A stretch of 64,000 bases of DNA from Mycobacterium sp. (GCA_003987775.1 RXJD01000045.1:186001-250000); one strand, 5' to 3'; numbered from the stretch's first letter, positions 1 to 10,053 are shown. Program-made: numbers and translations. Notes: generated by a model from the letters alone, not told the origin.

Positions 1-604
1 AGCTCGCCTCGGCCGACTCGTAGTCGATGCCGGCCTCCTGCAACGCGGTTCGCACGGCCACCAGGTCGGTCGGCTCGGAGATGACCTCGAAACTGTCGCC
101 GAGGTCGTTGACGTCCTCGGCTCCGGCGTCCAGCACAGCGGTCAACACGTCGTCTTCGGTGAGGCCGTTCTTCTCCAGCGTCACCATGCCTTTGCGGGAG
201 AACAGGTAGGCGACCGAACCGGGATCGGCCATGGTGCCGCCATTGCGGGTCATCGCCACCCGCACCTCGCTGGCCGCGCGGTTGCGGTTGTCGGTCAGGC
301 ACTCGACCAGAACCGCGACACCGTTGGGCCCGTAGCCCTCGTACATGATCGTCTGGTAGTCGGCGCCGCCGGCTTCCTCACCCGCGCCGCGCTTGCGCGC
401 CCGCTCGATGTTGTCGTTGGGCACCGAGGTCTTCTTCGCCTTCTGGATGGCGTCGTACAGCGTCGGGTTGCCCGCCGGGTCACCGCCGCCGGTGCGGGCG
501 GCGACCTCGATGTTCTTGATCAGCCGGGCGAACTCCTTGCCACGGCGCGCGTCTTTCACGGCCTTCTGGTGCTTGGTGGTTGCCCACTTGGAATGGCCGC
601 TCAT
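1..604 (-). CDS. yebC: YebC/PmpR-family protein, C-terminus outside window
   Basis: The first 201 codons of a YebC/TACO1-family protein; the frame runs off the left edge and the family is usually about 250 residues. The start reads [13 protein letters not shown], the family signature, followed by [24 protein letters not shown] sequence. YebC proteins bind DNA or act on ribosomes stalled at proline runs; which role applies here cannot be read from sequence. It is the likely ortholog of Rv2603c. In M. tuberculosis it directly precedes pdxT on the same strand; here an opposite-strand hydrolase gene has been inserted between the two. Confidence 0.93.
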   Translation of the reverse strand, partial: MSGHSKWATTKHQKAVKDARRGKEFARLIKNIEVAARTGGGDPAGNPTLYDAIQKAKKTSVPNDNIERARKRGAGEEAGGADYQTIMYEGYGPNGVAVLVECLTDNRNRAASEVRVAMTRNGGTMADPGSVAYLFSRKGMVTLEKNGLTEDDVLTAVLDAGAEDVNDLGDSFEVISEPTDLVAVRTALQEAGIDYESAEAS

Positions 605-797
605 CGGTGCCTCGTACCTCTTTCGCCGGAAAAGTCGCCTTCAGAGTCTACGTGGCCACTCAGCGAGGCCGTCCGCCAGCGCGGCGCCGGCCGGCGAACG
701 TCGCGCGCGATCGCCGATATGAGTTCAACCCACCGAGAACGCGTCGCAGCCGTCAGTGAACCACCCCTGCCGTACATCCGGAAGAGTTTCATCTTGT

Positions 798-815
798 GTT
801 GAAACTAGTTTCAAC
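798..815. promoter_or_regulatory. 18-bp perfect palindrome, putative operator
   Basis: GTTGAAACTAGTTTCAAC is a perfect 18-bp palindrome lying 49 bp before the start codon of the hydrolase gene at 865. Size and symmetry fit a TetR-family homodimer site. No TetR gene is adjacent, so any regulator acts in trans. The role is inferred; the palindrome is directly visible. Confidence 0.55.
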
Positions 816-864
816 GTACGGTGAAATTAACCTGTTGAGCACTGGTGAGGACCTGAGGATCGCA

Positions 865-1941
865 ATGAACGCAACTGTTTCGACGCCAATCTCGACGAAC
901 TATTCGACAACCTTTTCCACGAAGCCGCATTACACCGAGTTGCCCGAGCGCATCGTGCCGACGTTGGCCTCCTACCGAGCCGATCCCTCCCTGGTCGAGG
1001 AACGGCTCGCGAGACTGGGCGTCCCGGCCCCGCGCGACCCCGACGTCGAGGGCGCCACCGAACTACTCGACGACGTGACCTTCACCCACCGGTTCGTCGA
1101 CGTCGACGGCGCGGACGGCGAAACTGTCCGATTCCACTACGTGGAAGCCGGGCCGGCCGACGGCGAAATAGTCGTCTTTCTCCATGGCCTACCCGACTCC
1201 TGGTACCAGTGGCACCACCAGATGGCGGCGTTCGCCGGCGAATACCGTTGCATCGCCTTCGATCTCAAGGGCTACGGACAGTCGAGCAAGGCCGAGGGCG
1301 ACTACCGCCACGAGGCGGCGGCCGAGCAACTGGTGGCCGCACTGGACCGCGTCGGCGTCGACCGATTCAACTTGATCGCCCACGACCGCGGCAGCGTGCA
1401 GGGCGACTTCATCGCCGCCAATCATCCCGACCGCGTGCTGCGGTACGGCCGCGGCGAGCAGCACCTCTACCACTTCCACCCGGCACTGGCCCCGCAGGCC
1501 GCGATGTTCCGGGATGCGCCGTTCACCGGACTGATGGCCGACCGGACCCGGTTCGTCGTCCTGGTGTACGCGTGGATAGGCCGCATCGACCTGCCGGACC
1601 ACGAAATGCTCCGGGTGATCCAGGAATTCAGCTACCCCGACATCGAGAAGGCCGTACCGCGCTACTTCAACACCACCACGTTCCACATGGAGTGGATTGC
1701 CCGGCGAACGCGACTCCTCGAGCGCTGGACATGCCCGGTCATGGTGCTACAGAGCTACGAAGGCACCGTCCAGCCCCGCGAGTACTACGTGGACGCCCGC
1801 GACCACATCCCCCACGCGGCCGAAGTCCTGGTCCGTTTCGTCGACGCGGGCCACTTCTGGAGTCTGGAAGACCCGACGACCACCACCGCGCATCTGCGCG
1901 AACTGCTGGCCCTGCCCATCGCCGGCGTATCGGGGAGCTAG
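865..1941 (+). CDS. Alpha/beta hydrolase, epoxide hydrolase/haloalkane dehalogenase-like
   Basis: A 358-residue alpha/beta hydrolase. The oxyanion motif HGLPDSW is followed by the nucleophile elbow AHDRGS with Asp at about residue 174, and a DAGHFW motif supplies the catalytic His at about 330. An Asp nucleophile is typical of epoxide hydrolases and haloalkane dehalogenases, but the usual HDWGG is HDRGS here, so the substrate is open. The ATG at 865 is chosen over an upstream in-frame start because GAGG sits just before it. The gene lies between yebC and pdxT, which are neighbours in M. tuberculosis. A perfect palindrome at 798-815 suggests repressor control. Its stop overlaps the pdxT stop in a shared CTAG. 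Confidence 0.85.
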   Translation: MNATVSTPISTNYSTTFSTKPHYTELPERIVPTLASYRADPSLVEERLARLGVPAPRDPDVEGATELLDDVTFTHRFVDVDGADGETVRFHYVEAGPADGEIVVFLHGLPDSWYQWHHQMAAFAGEYRCIAFDLKGYGQSSKAEGDYRHEAAAEQLVAALDRVGVDRFNLIAHDRGSVQGDFIAANHPDRVLRYGRGEQHLYHFHPALAPQAAMFRDAPFTGLMADRTRFVVLVYAWIGRIDLPDHEMLRVIQEFSYPDIEKAVPRYFNTTTFHMEWIARRTRLLERWTCPVMVLQSYEGTVQPREYYVDARDHIPHAAEVLVRFVDAGHFWSLEDPTTTTAHLRELLALPIAGVSGS

Positions 1942-2531
1942 CGCTTCCTGACCATGTCCACGAACAACTGGTGCACCCGCCGGTCGCCCGTCACCTCCGG
2001 ATGGAACGCCGTCGCCAACACGGCACCTTGGCGCACCGCGACGGGGTGCCCCGCGGCCTCGGCGAGCACCCGCACACCGGCGCCGATCCGCTCGACCCAG
2101 GGCGCGCGGATGAACACCGCGCGCACCGTACCGTCCAGGCCCTCGAACGGGATGTCGCCTTCGAACGAATCGACCTGGCGCCCGAAAGCGTTGCGCCGCA
2201 CCGTCATATCGATCCCGCTGAGGGGCACCGCTGCCCGGCCCTCCGCGCCGGCGTCCAGGATCTCGCTGGCCAGCAGAATCATTCCGGCACACGCCCCATA
2301 GGCGGGCAGCCCCTCGGCCAACCGGGCCCGCAGCGGGTCGAGCAGATCGAAGTCACGCAGCAGGTGACTCATCGCTGTGGACTCGCCGCCGGGTAGCACC
2401 AACCCGTCCACGGCGTCCAGTTCGGCGCGGCGGCGCACCGTGACGGCCTCGGCGCCGGCTTCGCGAAGCGCGGCGAGATGCTCGCGGGTGTCGCCCTGCA
2501 GCGCCAGCACACCGACCAGCGGCGCACTCAC
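1938..2531 (-). CDS. pdxT: Pyridoxal 5'-phosphate synthase glutaminase subunit PdxT
   Basis: Glutaminase subunit (197 residues) of the PdxS/PdxT complex. It releases ammonia from glutamine and passes it to PdxS to build pyridoxal 5'-phosphate. LPGGESTAM is followed by the class I amidotransferase nucleophile in GACAGM (Cys about 81) and a C-terminal HPE dyad. Translation starts at a GTG overlapping the tesB2 stop (GTGA), so the two are translationally coupled. The order pdxS-tesB2-pdxT matches Rv2606c-Rv2604c. The TAG stop is shared base for base with the convergent hydrolase stop. Confidence 0.96.
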   Translation of the reverse strand: MSAPLVGVLALQGDTREHLAALREAGAEAVTVRRRAELDAVDGLVLPGGESTAMSHLLRDFDLLDPLRARLAEGLPAYGACAGMILLASEILDAGAEGRAAVPLSGIDMTVRRNAFGRQVDSFEGDIPFEGLDGTVRAVFIRAPWVERIGAGVRVLAEAAGHPVAVRQGAVLATAFHPEVTGDRRVHQLFVDMVRKR

Positions 2532-3373
2532 GGGGTGGTCGGCTGGTATCCGCGCTTGAAGCGGGTCAGCCCCTCCTGCATCACCGCGGCCACCATCTCA
2601 CCGCTCTGGTTGAAGATCTTGCCCTGGCACAGCGAGCGGCCCCCACTGGCGGACGGCGAGGACTGGTCGTAGAGCAGCCATTCGTCAGCCCGGAAGGCCC
2701 GCATGAACCACATCGCGTGGTCCAGTGACGACACCTGCAGGTGCTCGCGCTCGGCCATGTGGGTGACCTGCGCCGAACCCAGCAGTGTCAGATCGCTCAT
2801 GTAGGCCAGCGCGCAGATGTGCAGGACCGGGTCGTCAGGCAGCGGATCACGGTGCCGGAACCATACCTGCTGCTGAGAAGCCTTGCCGGGCAACAGTTTC
2901 AAGCGATCACGGGGGACGATGCAGACGTCCCATTCCTCGAACTGCTTGAAACCCGCGTCGTCGAAGACCTTGACCGAGGACAGGCCGGGCAGCCCGTCCG
3001 GTGGCGGCGCCGCGGGCATGGCGTCCTGGTGGTTGATGCCTTCCTGGTCGACCTGGAAGGAGGCCCCCATGCTGAAGATGATCTCGCCGTGCTGGATCGC
3101 GTTGACCCGCCGGGTGGCGAACGATCCGCCGTCCCGGGTGCGCTCCACGATGAAAACCGTGGGCTCCTTGGCGTCCCCGGGCCGCAGGAAATAGCCGTGC
3201 AGCGAATGCACCTGGTAGCGCGGGTCGACGGTACGCACCGCCGACACCAGCGACTGCCCGGCCACGTGCCCGCCGAAGGTGCGCTGCAGGAATCCCGATT
3301 CGGGGCTGAACACGCTGCCGCGGTAGATGTTGACCTCGAGTTGTTCGAGATCGAGGATCTCTTCGATCGCCAC
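2528..3373 (-). CDS. tesB2: Acyl-CoA thioesterase II (TesB family)
   Basis: A 281-residue double-hotdog thioesterase that hydrolyses acyl-CoA to free acid and CoA. The [10 protein letters not shown] segment near residue 35 and the [12 protein letters not shown] segment are typical of TesB, and the C-terminal half carries the second hotdog with LDHAMWFHR-like sequence (here LDHAMWFMR). It corresponds to Rv2605c. It sits between pdxS and pdxT with a GTGA overlap into pdxT and a 37-bp gap after pdxS. The conserved placement inside a vitamin B6 cluster suggests co-transcription rather than a shared pathway. Confidence 0.94.
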   Translation of the reverse strand: MAIEEILDLEQLEVNIYRGSVFSPESGFLQRTFGGHVAGQSLVSAVRTVDPRYQVHSLHGYFLRPGDAKEPTVFIVERTRDGGSFATRRVNAIQHGEIIFSMGASFQVDQEGINHQDAMPAAPPPDGLPGLSSVKVFDDAGFKQFEEWDVCIVPRDRLKLLPGKASQQQVWFRHRDPLPDDPVLHICALAYMSDLTLLGSAQVTHMAEREHLQVSSLDHAMWFMRAFRADEWLLYDQSSPSASGGRSLCQGKIFNQSGEMVAAVMQEGLTRFKRGYQPTTP

Positions 3374-3410
3374 GGACTGTTTTTACCAGCCGCCCGTCAT
3401 CAGCCGCCCG

Positions 3411-4340
3411 TCACCAGCCGCGTTGTGCCAGGCGATGCGGCTGCGGGATCTCCTCCACGTTGATGCCGACCATCGCCTCGCCCAACCCGCGTGACACCTT
3501 GGCCAGCACGTCCGGGTCGTCGAAGAACGTGGTCGCCTTGACGATCGCCGCGGCGCGCTGCTCCGGGTCGCCGGCCTTGAAGATCCCGGACCCGACGAAC
3601 ACCCCTTCGGCGCCGAGCTGCATCATCATCGCGGCGTCGGCGGGGGTGGCGATACCGCCGGCGGTGAACAACGTGACCGGCAGCTTGCCGGCCCGGGCCA
3701 CCTCCACCACCAGATCGTAGGGCGCCTGTAATTCCTTTGCGGCGACAAACAATTCGTCGTCGGACAGCGACGTGAGCCGGCGGATCTCCCCACCGATCGC
3801 GCGCATGTGCGTCGTGGCATTGGAGACGTCGCCGGTGCCGGCCTCACCCTTGGAGCGGATCATCGCCGCGCCCTCGGCGATACGCCGCAGCGCCTCTCCG
3901 AGGTTGGTGGCCCCACACACGAACGGCACGGTGAACTTCCACTTGTCGATGTGGTGGGTGTAGTCGGCCGGGGTGAGCACCTCGGACTCGTCGATGTAGT
4001 CCACCCCGAGGCTCTGCAGGATCTGCGCCTCGACGAAATGCCCGATGCGGGCCTTGGCCATGACCGGAATGGTCACCGCGTCGATGATGCCCTCGATCAT
4101 GTCGGGGTCGCTCATCCGCGACACCCCGCCCTGGGCCCGGATATCGGCGGGCACCCGTTCCAGCGCCATGACGGCGACGGCACCCGCGCCTTCGGCGATG
4201 CGGGCCTGTTCAGGAGTGACGACGTCCATGATGACGCCGCCCTTGAGCATTTCTGCCATGCCGCGCTTGACGCGCGCGGTTCCGGTTTGGGCCCCGGTTT
4301 TGCTCAAAGCCGGCTGGGCGCCGTTCTGCTGGCTGTTCAC
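3411..4340 (-). CDS. pdxS: Pyridoxal 5'-phosphate synthase lyase subunit PdxS
   Basis: Synthase subunit (309 residues) that condenses ribose 5-phosphate, glyceraldehyde 3-phosphate and ammonia from PdxT into pyridoxal 5'-phosphate. The TIM-barrel sequence is strongly conserved: [42 protein letters not shown] and [19 protein letters not shown] are all present. The GTG at 4340 follows an AAGGAG ribosome site and gives a family-like length; a longer in-frame ORF begins upstream at 4391. M. tuberculosis has pdxH (Rv2607) divergently upstream. Here only 126 bp separate the pdxS start from the PPE gene, so pdxH is not at this position. Confidence 0.96.
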   Translation of the reverse strand: MNSQQNGAQPALSKTGAQTGTARVKRGMAEMLKGGVIMDVVTPEQARIAEGAGAVAVMALERVPADIRAQGGVSRMSDPDMIEGIIDAVTIPVMAKARIGHFVEAQILQSLGVDYIDESEVLTPADYTHHIDKWKFTVPFVCGATNLGEALRRIAEGAAMIRSKGEAGTGDVSNATTHMRAIGGEIRRLTSLSDDELFVAAKELQAPYDLVVEVARAGKLPVTLFTAGGIATPADAAMMMQLGAEGVFVGSGIFKAGDPEQRAAAIVKATTFFDDPDVLAKVSRGLGEAMVGINVEEIPQPHRLAQRGW

Positions 4341-4466
4341 TACGCTCCTTGAATTTCGGGAAGTGACCACCAGTCTAAAGGGGACCGACAACCGGATTTA
4401 CCCGCAGCGAAGGCCCACGTTGCCTTAAGCTCCGCGTTGTTGGCCAGCGAGTTGGGGAGCCTCGCG

Positions 4467-6176
4467 ATGAATTTCGCTGTTCTGCCGCCGGAACTCACGT
4501 CGGCGCGCATCTTCGCAGGTGCGGGGCTGCAACCCTTGCTGTCCGCGGCCGGCTCGTGGGACGGGTTGGCAGCCGAGCTGGAGGCCGCGGCGCGCTCGTT
4601 CAGCGCAGTCACCTCGGGGCTGGCCGACAGTGCCTGGCAGGGCCCGGCGATGCTGGCGATGAGCCGCGCCGCGGCTCCGTATGTGACGTGGTTAACGACG
4701 GCGGCGACGCAGGCGGGCCAGACGGCCGCACAGGCGCGAGCGGCGGCGGCCGCGTTCGAGACCGCGCAGGCGGCCGTCGTGCACCCCGCGATGGTCGCCG
4801 CCAACCGGTCGGGACTGGTGTCACTGGTGGCGAGCAACCTGTTCGGCCAGAACAGCCCGGCGATCGCCGCCGCCGAGGCCCACTACGAGCAGATGTGGGC
4901 CCAGGACGTCGCCGCCATGGCCGGCTATCACGCCGAAGCGTCGGAGGTGGCCGCCCAGCTGGCCGGCGCCTATGCCGCCACCGGGCTGCCGGGCCTGAGC
5001 ATCGACTGGGCCAACGGCACCTTCAACCTGGGCTCGGGCAACAAGGGCGCCAACAACATCGGGTTCGACAACGTCGGCAACGGAAACATCGGGATCGGAA
5101 ACCGCGGCGACGGCAACATCGGCGTCCAGAACCGGGGCAACTGGAACATCGGGCTGATCAACACCGGTAACCGGCTGATCGGGTACGGACTTCCGGGCGA
5201 CGGCAACATCGGCGTCAACCTCATCGACCTCAACCCGGTGGGCGGTGGCAGCCCGACGACAACAGCCCTGCTGATGGGCGGGACGGGGCCCAGCCCGCTG
5301 CCCTGGTCAGGCTTCCAGACGCTGGCGAACAGCTTCATCACCCCGACCCATCCGTCCTACGACGCGCAGTTCCTGGTGACGCCGTCGAAGATGTTCCCAC
5401 TCACCGGGCCGACCAGCCTGACCTTCGATGCCTCGATCGCCGAGGGCATGCAGCGTCTGAACGCCGCGATCATGAGCCTGCACGCGGCGGGCAAAGACAC
5501 CGTGGTCTTCGGCCTGTCGCAGAGCTCCACGGTGGCGACGCTGGAAATGCGCTACCTGCAGTCGCTGCCGGCGGCATTGCGCCCGGGGACCGACGAATTG
5601 TCTTTCGTGCTGGTGGCCAACCCCAACCGGCCCGACGGCGGCCTGTTGTCGCGCTTTCCGGGCCTGTCGATACCGTTCATGGGCTTCACGTTCAACGGCG
5701 CGACGCCGGCCAACGTCTACCCCACCATCGATTACGCGATCCAGTACGACGGCGCCGCCGACTTCCCGCGCTACCCCCTCAATCTGCTGGCAACGGCCAA
5801 CGCGCTGGCCGGCTTCGCCTACATCCACCCCTCGTACTCGCTGTCAGCGGCCCAGTTCGCGACGGGCATCGTGCAGCCGGTGTCCCCGGACAGCCTCACC
5901 ACGTACATCCTGATCCCGACGCACGACCTGCCCCTGCTCAACCCGCTGCGCGCCGTGCCGTTCGTGGGCAACCCGCTGGCCGACCTGATCCAGCCGGACC
6001 TGCGGGTGCTCGTCGAGCTGGGCTACGACCGCACCGCCTACCAGGATGTGCCGGCGCCGTTCGGGCTGTTCCCGCACATCGATCCGGCAGTGCTGGCCGC
6101 GCAGCTGCAGCAGGGCGCGGTGCAAGGAGTTGACGACGCGCTGAGCGGCCTGGGGTGGCCGCTGCGCTTCCCGTGA
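4467..6176 (+). CDS. PPE family protein with PE-PPE hydrolase domain (PPE42-like)
   Basis: A 569-residue PPE protein. The N-terminal MNFAVLPPE and a roughly 180-residue PPE domain with the WxG turn (SAWQGPA) are followed by a short run of NIGxGN pentapeptide repeats. A C-terminal PE-PPE domain has an alpha/beta hydrolase-like elbow, GLSQSS (Ser about 351). Proteins of this kind are exported by ESX type VII systems, and PE-PPE domains of known members act as serine esterases. Position after pdxS and length match PPE42 (Rv2608). The ATG at 4467 is preferred to an upstream TTG because the PPE motif and a GGGGAG site fix it. No PE partner gene is adjacent. Confidence 0.9.
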   Translation: MNFAVLPPELTSARIFAGAGLQPLLSAAGSWDGLAAELEAAARSFSAVTSGLADSAWQGPAMLAMSRAAAPYVTWLTTAATQAGQTAAQARAAAAAFETAQAAVVHPAMVAANRSGLVSLVASNLFGQNSPAIAAAEAHYEQMWAQDVAAMAGYHAEASEVAAQLAGAYAATGLPGLSIDWANGTFNLGSGNKGANNIGFDNVGNGNIGIGNRGDGNIGVQNRGNWNIGLINTGNRLIGYGLPGDGNIGVNLIDLNPVGGGSPTTTALLMGGTGPSPLPWSGFQTLANSFITPTHPSYDAQFLVTPSKMFPLTGPTSLTFDASIAEGMQRLNAAIMSLHAAGKDTVVFGLSQSSTVATLEMRYLQSLPAALRPGTDELSFVLVANPNRPDGGLLSRFPGLSIPFMGFTFNGATPANVYPTIDYAIQYDGAADFPRYPLNLLATANALAGFAYIHPSYSLSAAQFATGIVQPVSPDSLTTYILIPTHDLPLLNPLRAVPFVGNPLADLIQPDLRVLVELGYDRTAYQDVPAPFGLFPHIDPAVLAAQLQQGAVQGVDDALSGLGWPLRFP

Positions 6177-6242
6177 GGCGGTGGCCGCGGGACTGACTAC
6201 AGAGCGCCGTAATCCGGGCTCGCAGTCTGCGCGAACGGGGCC

Positions 6243-7268
6243 TCAGCTGATGGACTGCGGGACGACGGCGTCGCGCGGGGCCGAGTCGACCAGCTCGTTG
6301 GCGGTGGGCAGCAGCTCCGCCAGTTGCCGCGGGTACACGATTTCACCGGAGGCGACCAACTCGGCGATATCGGCCGGGCCGCACCACCGGGCGCCGTGAA
6401 TGTAGCTGCGTTCCAGCGCCGTTCGGCCGTCCAGCGCCGGCTCGAAACGCCGGGTGCGGTGCACGAGGTAGAACTCTTCGCTGTCGATCATCGAACCGTT
6501 GAACTCGAATACCTCGTCGCGCCGCCAGACGGGTCCGACCAGCGCGGCCGGCGGGACCTGCAGGCCGGTCTCCTCCGCCAGCTCCCGGGCCGCCGCTTCG
6601 GCCAGCCGCTCCCCCGGCCTGACTTCGCCGCCGACGGTGAACCACCACCGCGGGGCATGGGCGATCGCGGGATCCGACCCGCACAACAACAACACCGCGC
6701 CGTACTCATCGAGCAGTACCACCCGCGCCGAGGTGCGATGGTTGAGCTTGTCGCCGGTATGCCGCTGCGCGTGCGGCCGCTCGGCGATCTCGAAATAGGT
6801 TGGCAGCGGCGCCCTTCCGCCCAGATGGAACAACCGCACCATACGGCGCTCGGCCAGCACCAGGGTGTCGCGCACCGCGTCGTTGTGGAACCGGCGAGCC
6901 AGCAACACCCGTGCCTCGGCGTCGGCCAGCTCGGCCACCAGCGCCGCCGGCACCGACGCCGGGTCGACCAGTGCCAGGGCGGCCGACAGCTCGTTCTCCG
7001 CAGTCTCCCGCATGCCGCGCGGCGCCCGCTCGGCGACATCGGCCAGCGTCGCCAACCGTTGCCCCTCCGGCGAGCCGCCGTAGGCATCGATGGCGACCGC
7101 GCGCGCCACCACCGCGCGCCGCGCCAGCGCGCTGTCCAGTGCCTGCCAGGACAGGTCGTAGCGGACGTTGAGGCGGTCCAGCCGGTTGGCCCGCTGGTAG
7201 CCCCAGGCGCCGAACACCACCAGCACCACGAACAGCCCGGCAGCCAGAGCCCACAGCAGCCACGTCAT
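6243..7268 (-). CDS. Membrane-anchored Nudix hydrolase
   Basis: A 341-residue protein with an N-terminal transmembrane helix (LLWALAAGLFVVLVVFGAWG), a helical LemA-like middle region, and a C-terminal Nudix domain. The Nudix box is intact: GEVRPGE, seven residues, then RELAEETGL, with the metal-binding glutamates present. Nudix enzymes cleave nucleoside diphosphates linked to another moiety; the substrate is not known. It corresponds to Rv2609c. Its start codon overlaps the pimA stop by one base (TGATG), making it the last gene of the thrS-HIT-pgsA1-patA-pimA-Nudix operon, so a link to mannolipid or nucleotide-sugar turnover is reasonable but unproven. Confidence 0.9.
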   Translation of the reverse strand: MTWLLWALAAGLFVVLVVFGAWGYQRANRLDRLNVRYDLSWQALDSALARRAVVARAVAIDAYGGSPEGQRLATLADVAERAPRGMRETAENELSAALALVDPASVPAALVAELADAEARVLLARRFHNDAVRDTLVLAERRMVRLFHLGGRAPLPTYFEIAERPHAQRHTGDKLNHRTSARVVLLDEYGAVLLLCGSDPAIAHAPRWWFTVGGEVRPGERLAEAAARELAEETGLQVPPAALVGPVWRRDEVFEFNGSMIDSEEFYLVHRTRRFEPALDGRTALERSYIHGARWCGPADIAELVASGEIVYPRQLAELLPTANELVDSAPRDAVVPQSIS

Positions 7269-8392
7269 CAGCTGGCCACCTGGACCTTCACGCCCGACCC
7301 GGCAACCGTCTCGTACACCCGCATGATCTGGCTCGCCACCACCGACCAGTCGTAGCGGTGCACCGCCTCACTGCCCGCGGCGACGTAACGCTCGCGCAGC
7401 GCGTCGTCCTGCAGCACCGCGATCAACGCCTCGGCCAGGGCATCTCCATCTTCGATCGGAACCAGCCGTCCGAGTTCACCGTCCTGAAGCACCCGCCGGA
7501 ACGCGTCGAGATCACTGGCCACCACGGCGGTGCCGGCGGCCATGGCCTCGACCAGGACGATGCCGAAGCTCTCACCGCCGGTGTTCGGTGCGCAGTACAC
7601 GTCGGCGCTGCGCATCGCCGACGCCTTTCCGGCGTCGTCAACCTGACCCAGGAATTTCAGGTGGTCCACGAATCCCGTTGCTTGAGAACGTAATTCGTCC
7701 TCATCACCGCGACCCACGATAAGCAGTTGCACGTCCGGAAAACGCTGCACGACGGCAGGCATGGCGGCCAGCAGCGTCGCCATGCCCTTACGCGGCTCGT
7801 CGTAGCGCCCGAGGAACAGCACCGTCTTGCCGGGCCGCGGATATCCCTCCAAGAGTGGTGCCGACGCGAAGGAACCGACGTCGACGCCGTTGGGGATCTC
7901 CACCGCATCCGATCCCACCGACTCCATCTGCCAGCGCCGCGCCAGGTCGGACACCGCGATCCGGCCGACGATCTTCTCGAACCTGGGGCGCAGCATGCCG
8001 CCCAGGACCGACATGGCCATCGACTTGGTGGTCGAGGTGTGAAACGTCGCCACGATCGGGCCTTCGGCGATGTCCAGAGCCAGCAGGGACAGGCTCGGAG
8101 CGCCCGGCTCGTGCAGGTGCAGCACGTCGAAATCGCCTTCGGCGAGCCACTTCTTCACCTTGCGATAGGTGACCGGGCCGAACCGCAGCCGGGCCACCGA
8201 CCCGTTGTAGGGAATCGGGACGGCCTTGCCGGCGGACACGACGTAGTCCGGCAGTGAGGTCTCCGGAGACATCGGCGCCAGCACGCTGACCTGGTGTCCG
8301 CGCTCGATCATGACCTCGGCCAGCTGCAACACGTGCGACTGCACCCCGCCGGGCACGTCGAACGAGTAGGGGCAGACCATCCCGATCCGCAT
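7268..8392 (-). CDS. pimA: Phosphatidylinositol alpha-mannosyltransferase PimA
   Basis: A 374-residue GT4-family glycosyltransferase. It transfers the first mannose from GDP-mannose to the 2-position of phosphatidylinositol on the cytoplasmic face of the membrane, starting PIM, LM and LAM synthesis. The N-terminus MRIGMVCPYSFDVPGGVQSH and the C-terminal GESFGIVLVEAMAAGTAVVAS (GT-B donor site with the EX7E pattern) are very close to remembered PimA. The ATG at 8392 is chosen because it matches that N-terminus; an upstream in-frame start would add 17 unrelated residues. It overlaps the patA stop by one base. Confidence 0.97.
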   Translation of the reverse strand: MRIGMVCPYSFDVPGGVQSHVLQLAEVMIERGHQVSVLAPMSPETSLPDYVVSAGKAVPIPYNGSVARLRFGPVTYRKVKKWLAEGDFDVLHLHEPGAPSLSLLALDIAEGPIVATFHTSTTKSMAMSVLGGMLRPRFEKIVGRIAVSDLARRWQMESVGSDAVEIPNGVDVGSFASAPLLEGYPRPGKTVLFLGRYDEPRKGMATLLAAMPAVVQRFPDVQLLIVGRGDEDELRSQATGFVDHLKFLGQVDDAGKASAMRSADVYCAPNTGGESFGIVLVEAMAAGTAVVASDLDAFRRVLQDGELGRLVPIEDGDALAEALIAVLQDDALRERYVAAGSEAVHRYDWSVVASQIMRVYETVAGSGVKVQVAS

Positions 8393-9342
8393 CAGCCGTC
8401 CTTCAACCAGGCCTGCCGGTCGTCCGACAGATCCGCCAGCCACTGCGGTTGCAGCATGTGCCAGTCTGCGGGATGGGCAGCGATATTGCGCGCGAACTCA
8501 TCGGCCAGCGCCTGGGTGATGGCGCCGACGTCGCCGCTGCTGCAGTCCAGGGGCTCCTGCATCTTGCATTCCCAGCCGTCGCCGGAGAACCAGCAGTGCG
8601 AAGGCAGCAACGCCGCGCCCGTCTCGATCGCAAGCTTGGCCGGCCCGGCGGGCATCCGGGTGGGTTCGCCGAAGAACTCGACCTCGACGCCGGTGCGGGT
8701 GAGGTCGCGCTCGGCCATCAAAGCCACGATTTGGTTGCTGCGCAACCGGTCACAGAGCACCTCGAACGGCGGTCGTTTCCCGCCGGAGTGCGGAATGACC
8801 TCGAATCCGAGGGTCTCCCGGTAGTCGATGAAGCGCTGGTACAGCGATTCCGGTTTGAGACGCTCGGCCACCGTGGCGAAGGTGCTGTAGGTCTGCGCCA
8901 GCCAGACACCGTTCATGTCCCAGTTGCCGCTGTGCGGTAGTGCCAAGACCACGCCGCGGCCAGCGGCCAGCCCGCCGTTGAGATTGTCCTGGCCGTGGGT
9001 ACCACTGTCGAGCTGGCGCGTCAGCTCCTGCAGATCCATCGTTGGCAGCCGAAACGCCTCACGCCAGTACCGGGCGTAGGACGCCAGCGAGGCGCGCATC
9101 AGCGAGTCCGGCACCCGCGCGGGCGGTACCCCGATGACGCGCGCCAGGTTCTTGCGTAGCTGCTCGGGCCCCCCGTTGCGGGCCGCATAGCGGGCACCGG
9201 CCTCAAAAGCGTTGCGCGCGGCGAACTCCGGCAGCACCCGCACAGCCCGCCATCCGGTGGCATAGGCCCAGTCGGTGGCCTTGCCGGTCAACAGATCACG
9301 GGGGCGGCCGGGCAGTTTGAGGCCCACTGATGGCGGAATCAC
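8392..9342 (-). CDS. patA: Phosphatidylinositol mannoside acyltransferase PatA
   Basis: A 316-residue LPLAT/HtrB-family acyltransferase that transfers an acyl chain, usually palmitoyl, to the 6-position of the first mannose of PIM1/PIM2. The catalytic HX4D motif appears as HSGNWD; the TDWAYATGWRAVRVLPEF start matches the family. The GTG at 9342 overlaps the pgsA1 stop (GTGA) and gives exactly the length recalled for Rv2611c. A longer in-frame reading to 9504 would translate the pgsA1 tandem repeat in another frame as RKERDP units, which is not plausible. Confidence 0.95.
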   Translation of the reverse strand: MIPPSVGLKLPGRPRDLLTGKATDWAYATGWRAVRVLPEFAARNAFEAGARYAARNGGPEQLRKNLARVIGVPPARVPDSLMRASLASYARYWREAFRLPTMDLQELTRQLDSGTHGQDNLNGGLAAGRGVVLALPHSGNWDMNGVWLAQTYSTFATVAERLKPESLYQRFIDYRETLGFEVIPHSGGKRPPFEVLCDRLRSNQIVALMAERDLTRTGVEVEFFGEPTRMPAGPAKLAIETGAALLPSHCWFSGDGWECKMQEPLDCSSGDVGAITQALADEFARNIAAHPADWHMLQPQWLADLSDDRQAWLKDG

Positions 9343-10046
9343 TGCTCGTTCTTTCCTGGGATCTCGTTCTTTCCTGGGATCTCGTTCTTTCCTGGGATCT
9401 CGTTCTTTCCTGGGATGGGGATACGGTCGACGGCCCCGGGCGAGGTGCGGACCGCGTACAGGCGCTGCCCACAGGTGACCACGCTGAGCACAGCCAGCAA
9501 CCACATCGCGATCGGCAGCGCCGGCGGCCAGGGCACGAACGGGAAATCCGAAACCCCGGCCCCGACCAGCACGATGATGAGCCGCTCGGGGCGCTCGATG
9601 AACCCGCCGTCACCTCGCAGACCGCTGGCTTCGGCCCGGGCCTTGATATAGGAGATGACCTGCGAGGTAACCAGGCAGATCAGGGTCGCGGCGGTCAACA
9701 GCATGTCGTGCATGTGAAAGGCGATCCACCACGCCAGTCCGCAGAACACCGCTCCGTCGCTGATGCGGTCGCAGGTGGCGTCCAGCACCGCGCCGAACCT
9801 CGTGCCGCCGCCGCGGATGCGCGCCATCGCCCCGTCAGCCATGTCGAACAGCGTGAAGAACCACACCACACACCCGCCGACGAACAGCTTGCCCATCGGA
9901 AAGAACACCAGGGCGCCGGCCATCGAGCCGACGGTGCCGATGACGGTGACGAGGTCCGGGGTCAGGCCGACCTTCAAGGCGCCCCTGGCGACCGGGTCGG
10001 TGGCGCGGGCGAAGAACGCCCGGGACAGGAACGGCAATTTGCTCAT
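9339..10046 (-). CDS. pgsA1: Phosphatidylinositol phosphate synthase PgsA1, repeat-extended C-terminus
   Basis: A 235-residue CDP-alcohol phosphatidyltransferase that joins CDP-diacylglycerol to inositol phosphate, making the precursor of phosphatidylinositol. The catalytic signature DGAMAR, eight residues, then GAVLDATCD is complete. Several membrane helices follow. The M. tuberculosis protein is about 217 residues and ends with IPGKGDR. Here the tail is IPGKNE repeated four times followed by Q, encoded by four identical 18-bp repeats, which accounts for the extra 18 residues. The stop still overlaps patA by GTGA, so the expansion kept the coupling. Confidence 0.95.
   Translation of the reverse strand: MSKLPFLSRAFFARATDPVARGALKVGLTPDLVTVIGTVGSMAGALVFFPMGKLFVGGCVVWFFTLFDMADGAMARIRGGGTRFGAVLDATCDRISDGAVFCGLAWWIAFHMHDMLLTAATLICLVTSQVISYIKARAEASGLRGDGGFIERPERLIIVLVGAGVSDFPFVPWPPALPIAMWLLAVLSVVTCGQRLYAVRTSPGAVDRIPIPGKNEIPGKNEIPGKNEIPGKNEQ
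9345..9416 (-). repeat. Four perfect 18-bp tandem repeats in the pgsA1 3' end
   Basis: The unit CTCGTTCTTTCCTGGGAT (plus strand) occurs four times without a mismatch and codes on the minus strand for IPGKNE. Unit length is a multiple of three, so copy-number change keeps the pgsA1 frame and stop. This behaves like a coding minisatellite (VNTR) next to the patA start. Confidence 0.95.
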
Positions 10047-10053
10047 GAGTGCC

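Noticed and set aside
1938..1941. Shared CTAG stop of the hydrolase and pdxT genes as a special signal
   Set aside because: Palindromic CTAG giving both stops is a compact convergent arrangement that can arise by chance; no further structure supports a role.
9339..9504. Longer patA N-terminus with RKERDP repeats
   Set aside because: It is the pgsA1 repeat read in another frame; the GTG at 9342 gives the family length and a GTGA overlap.
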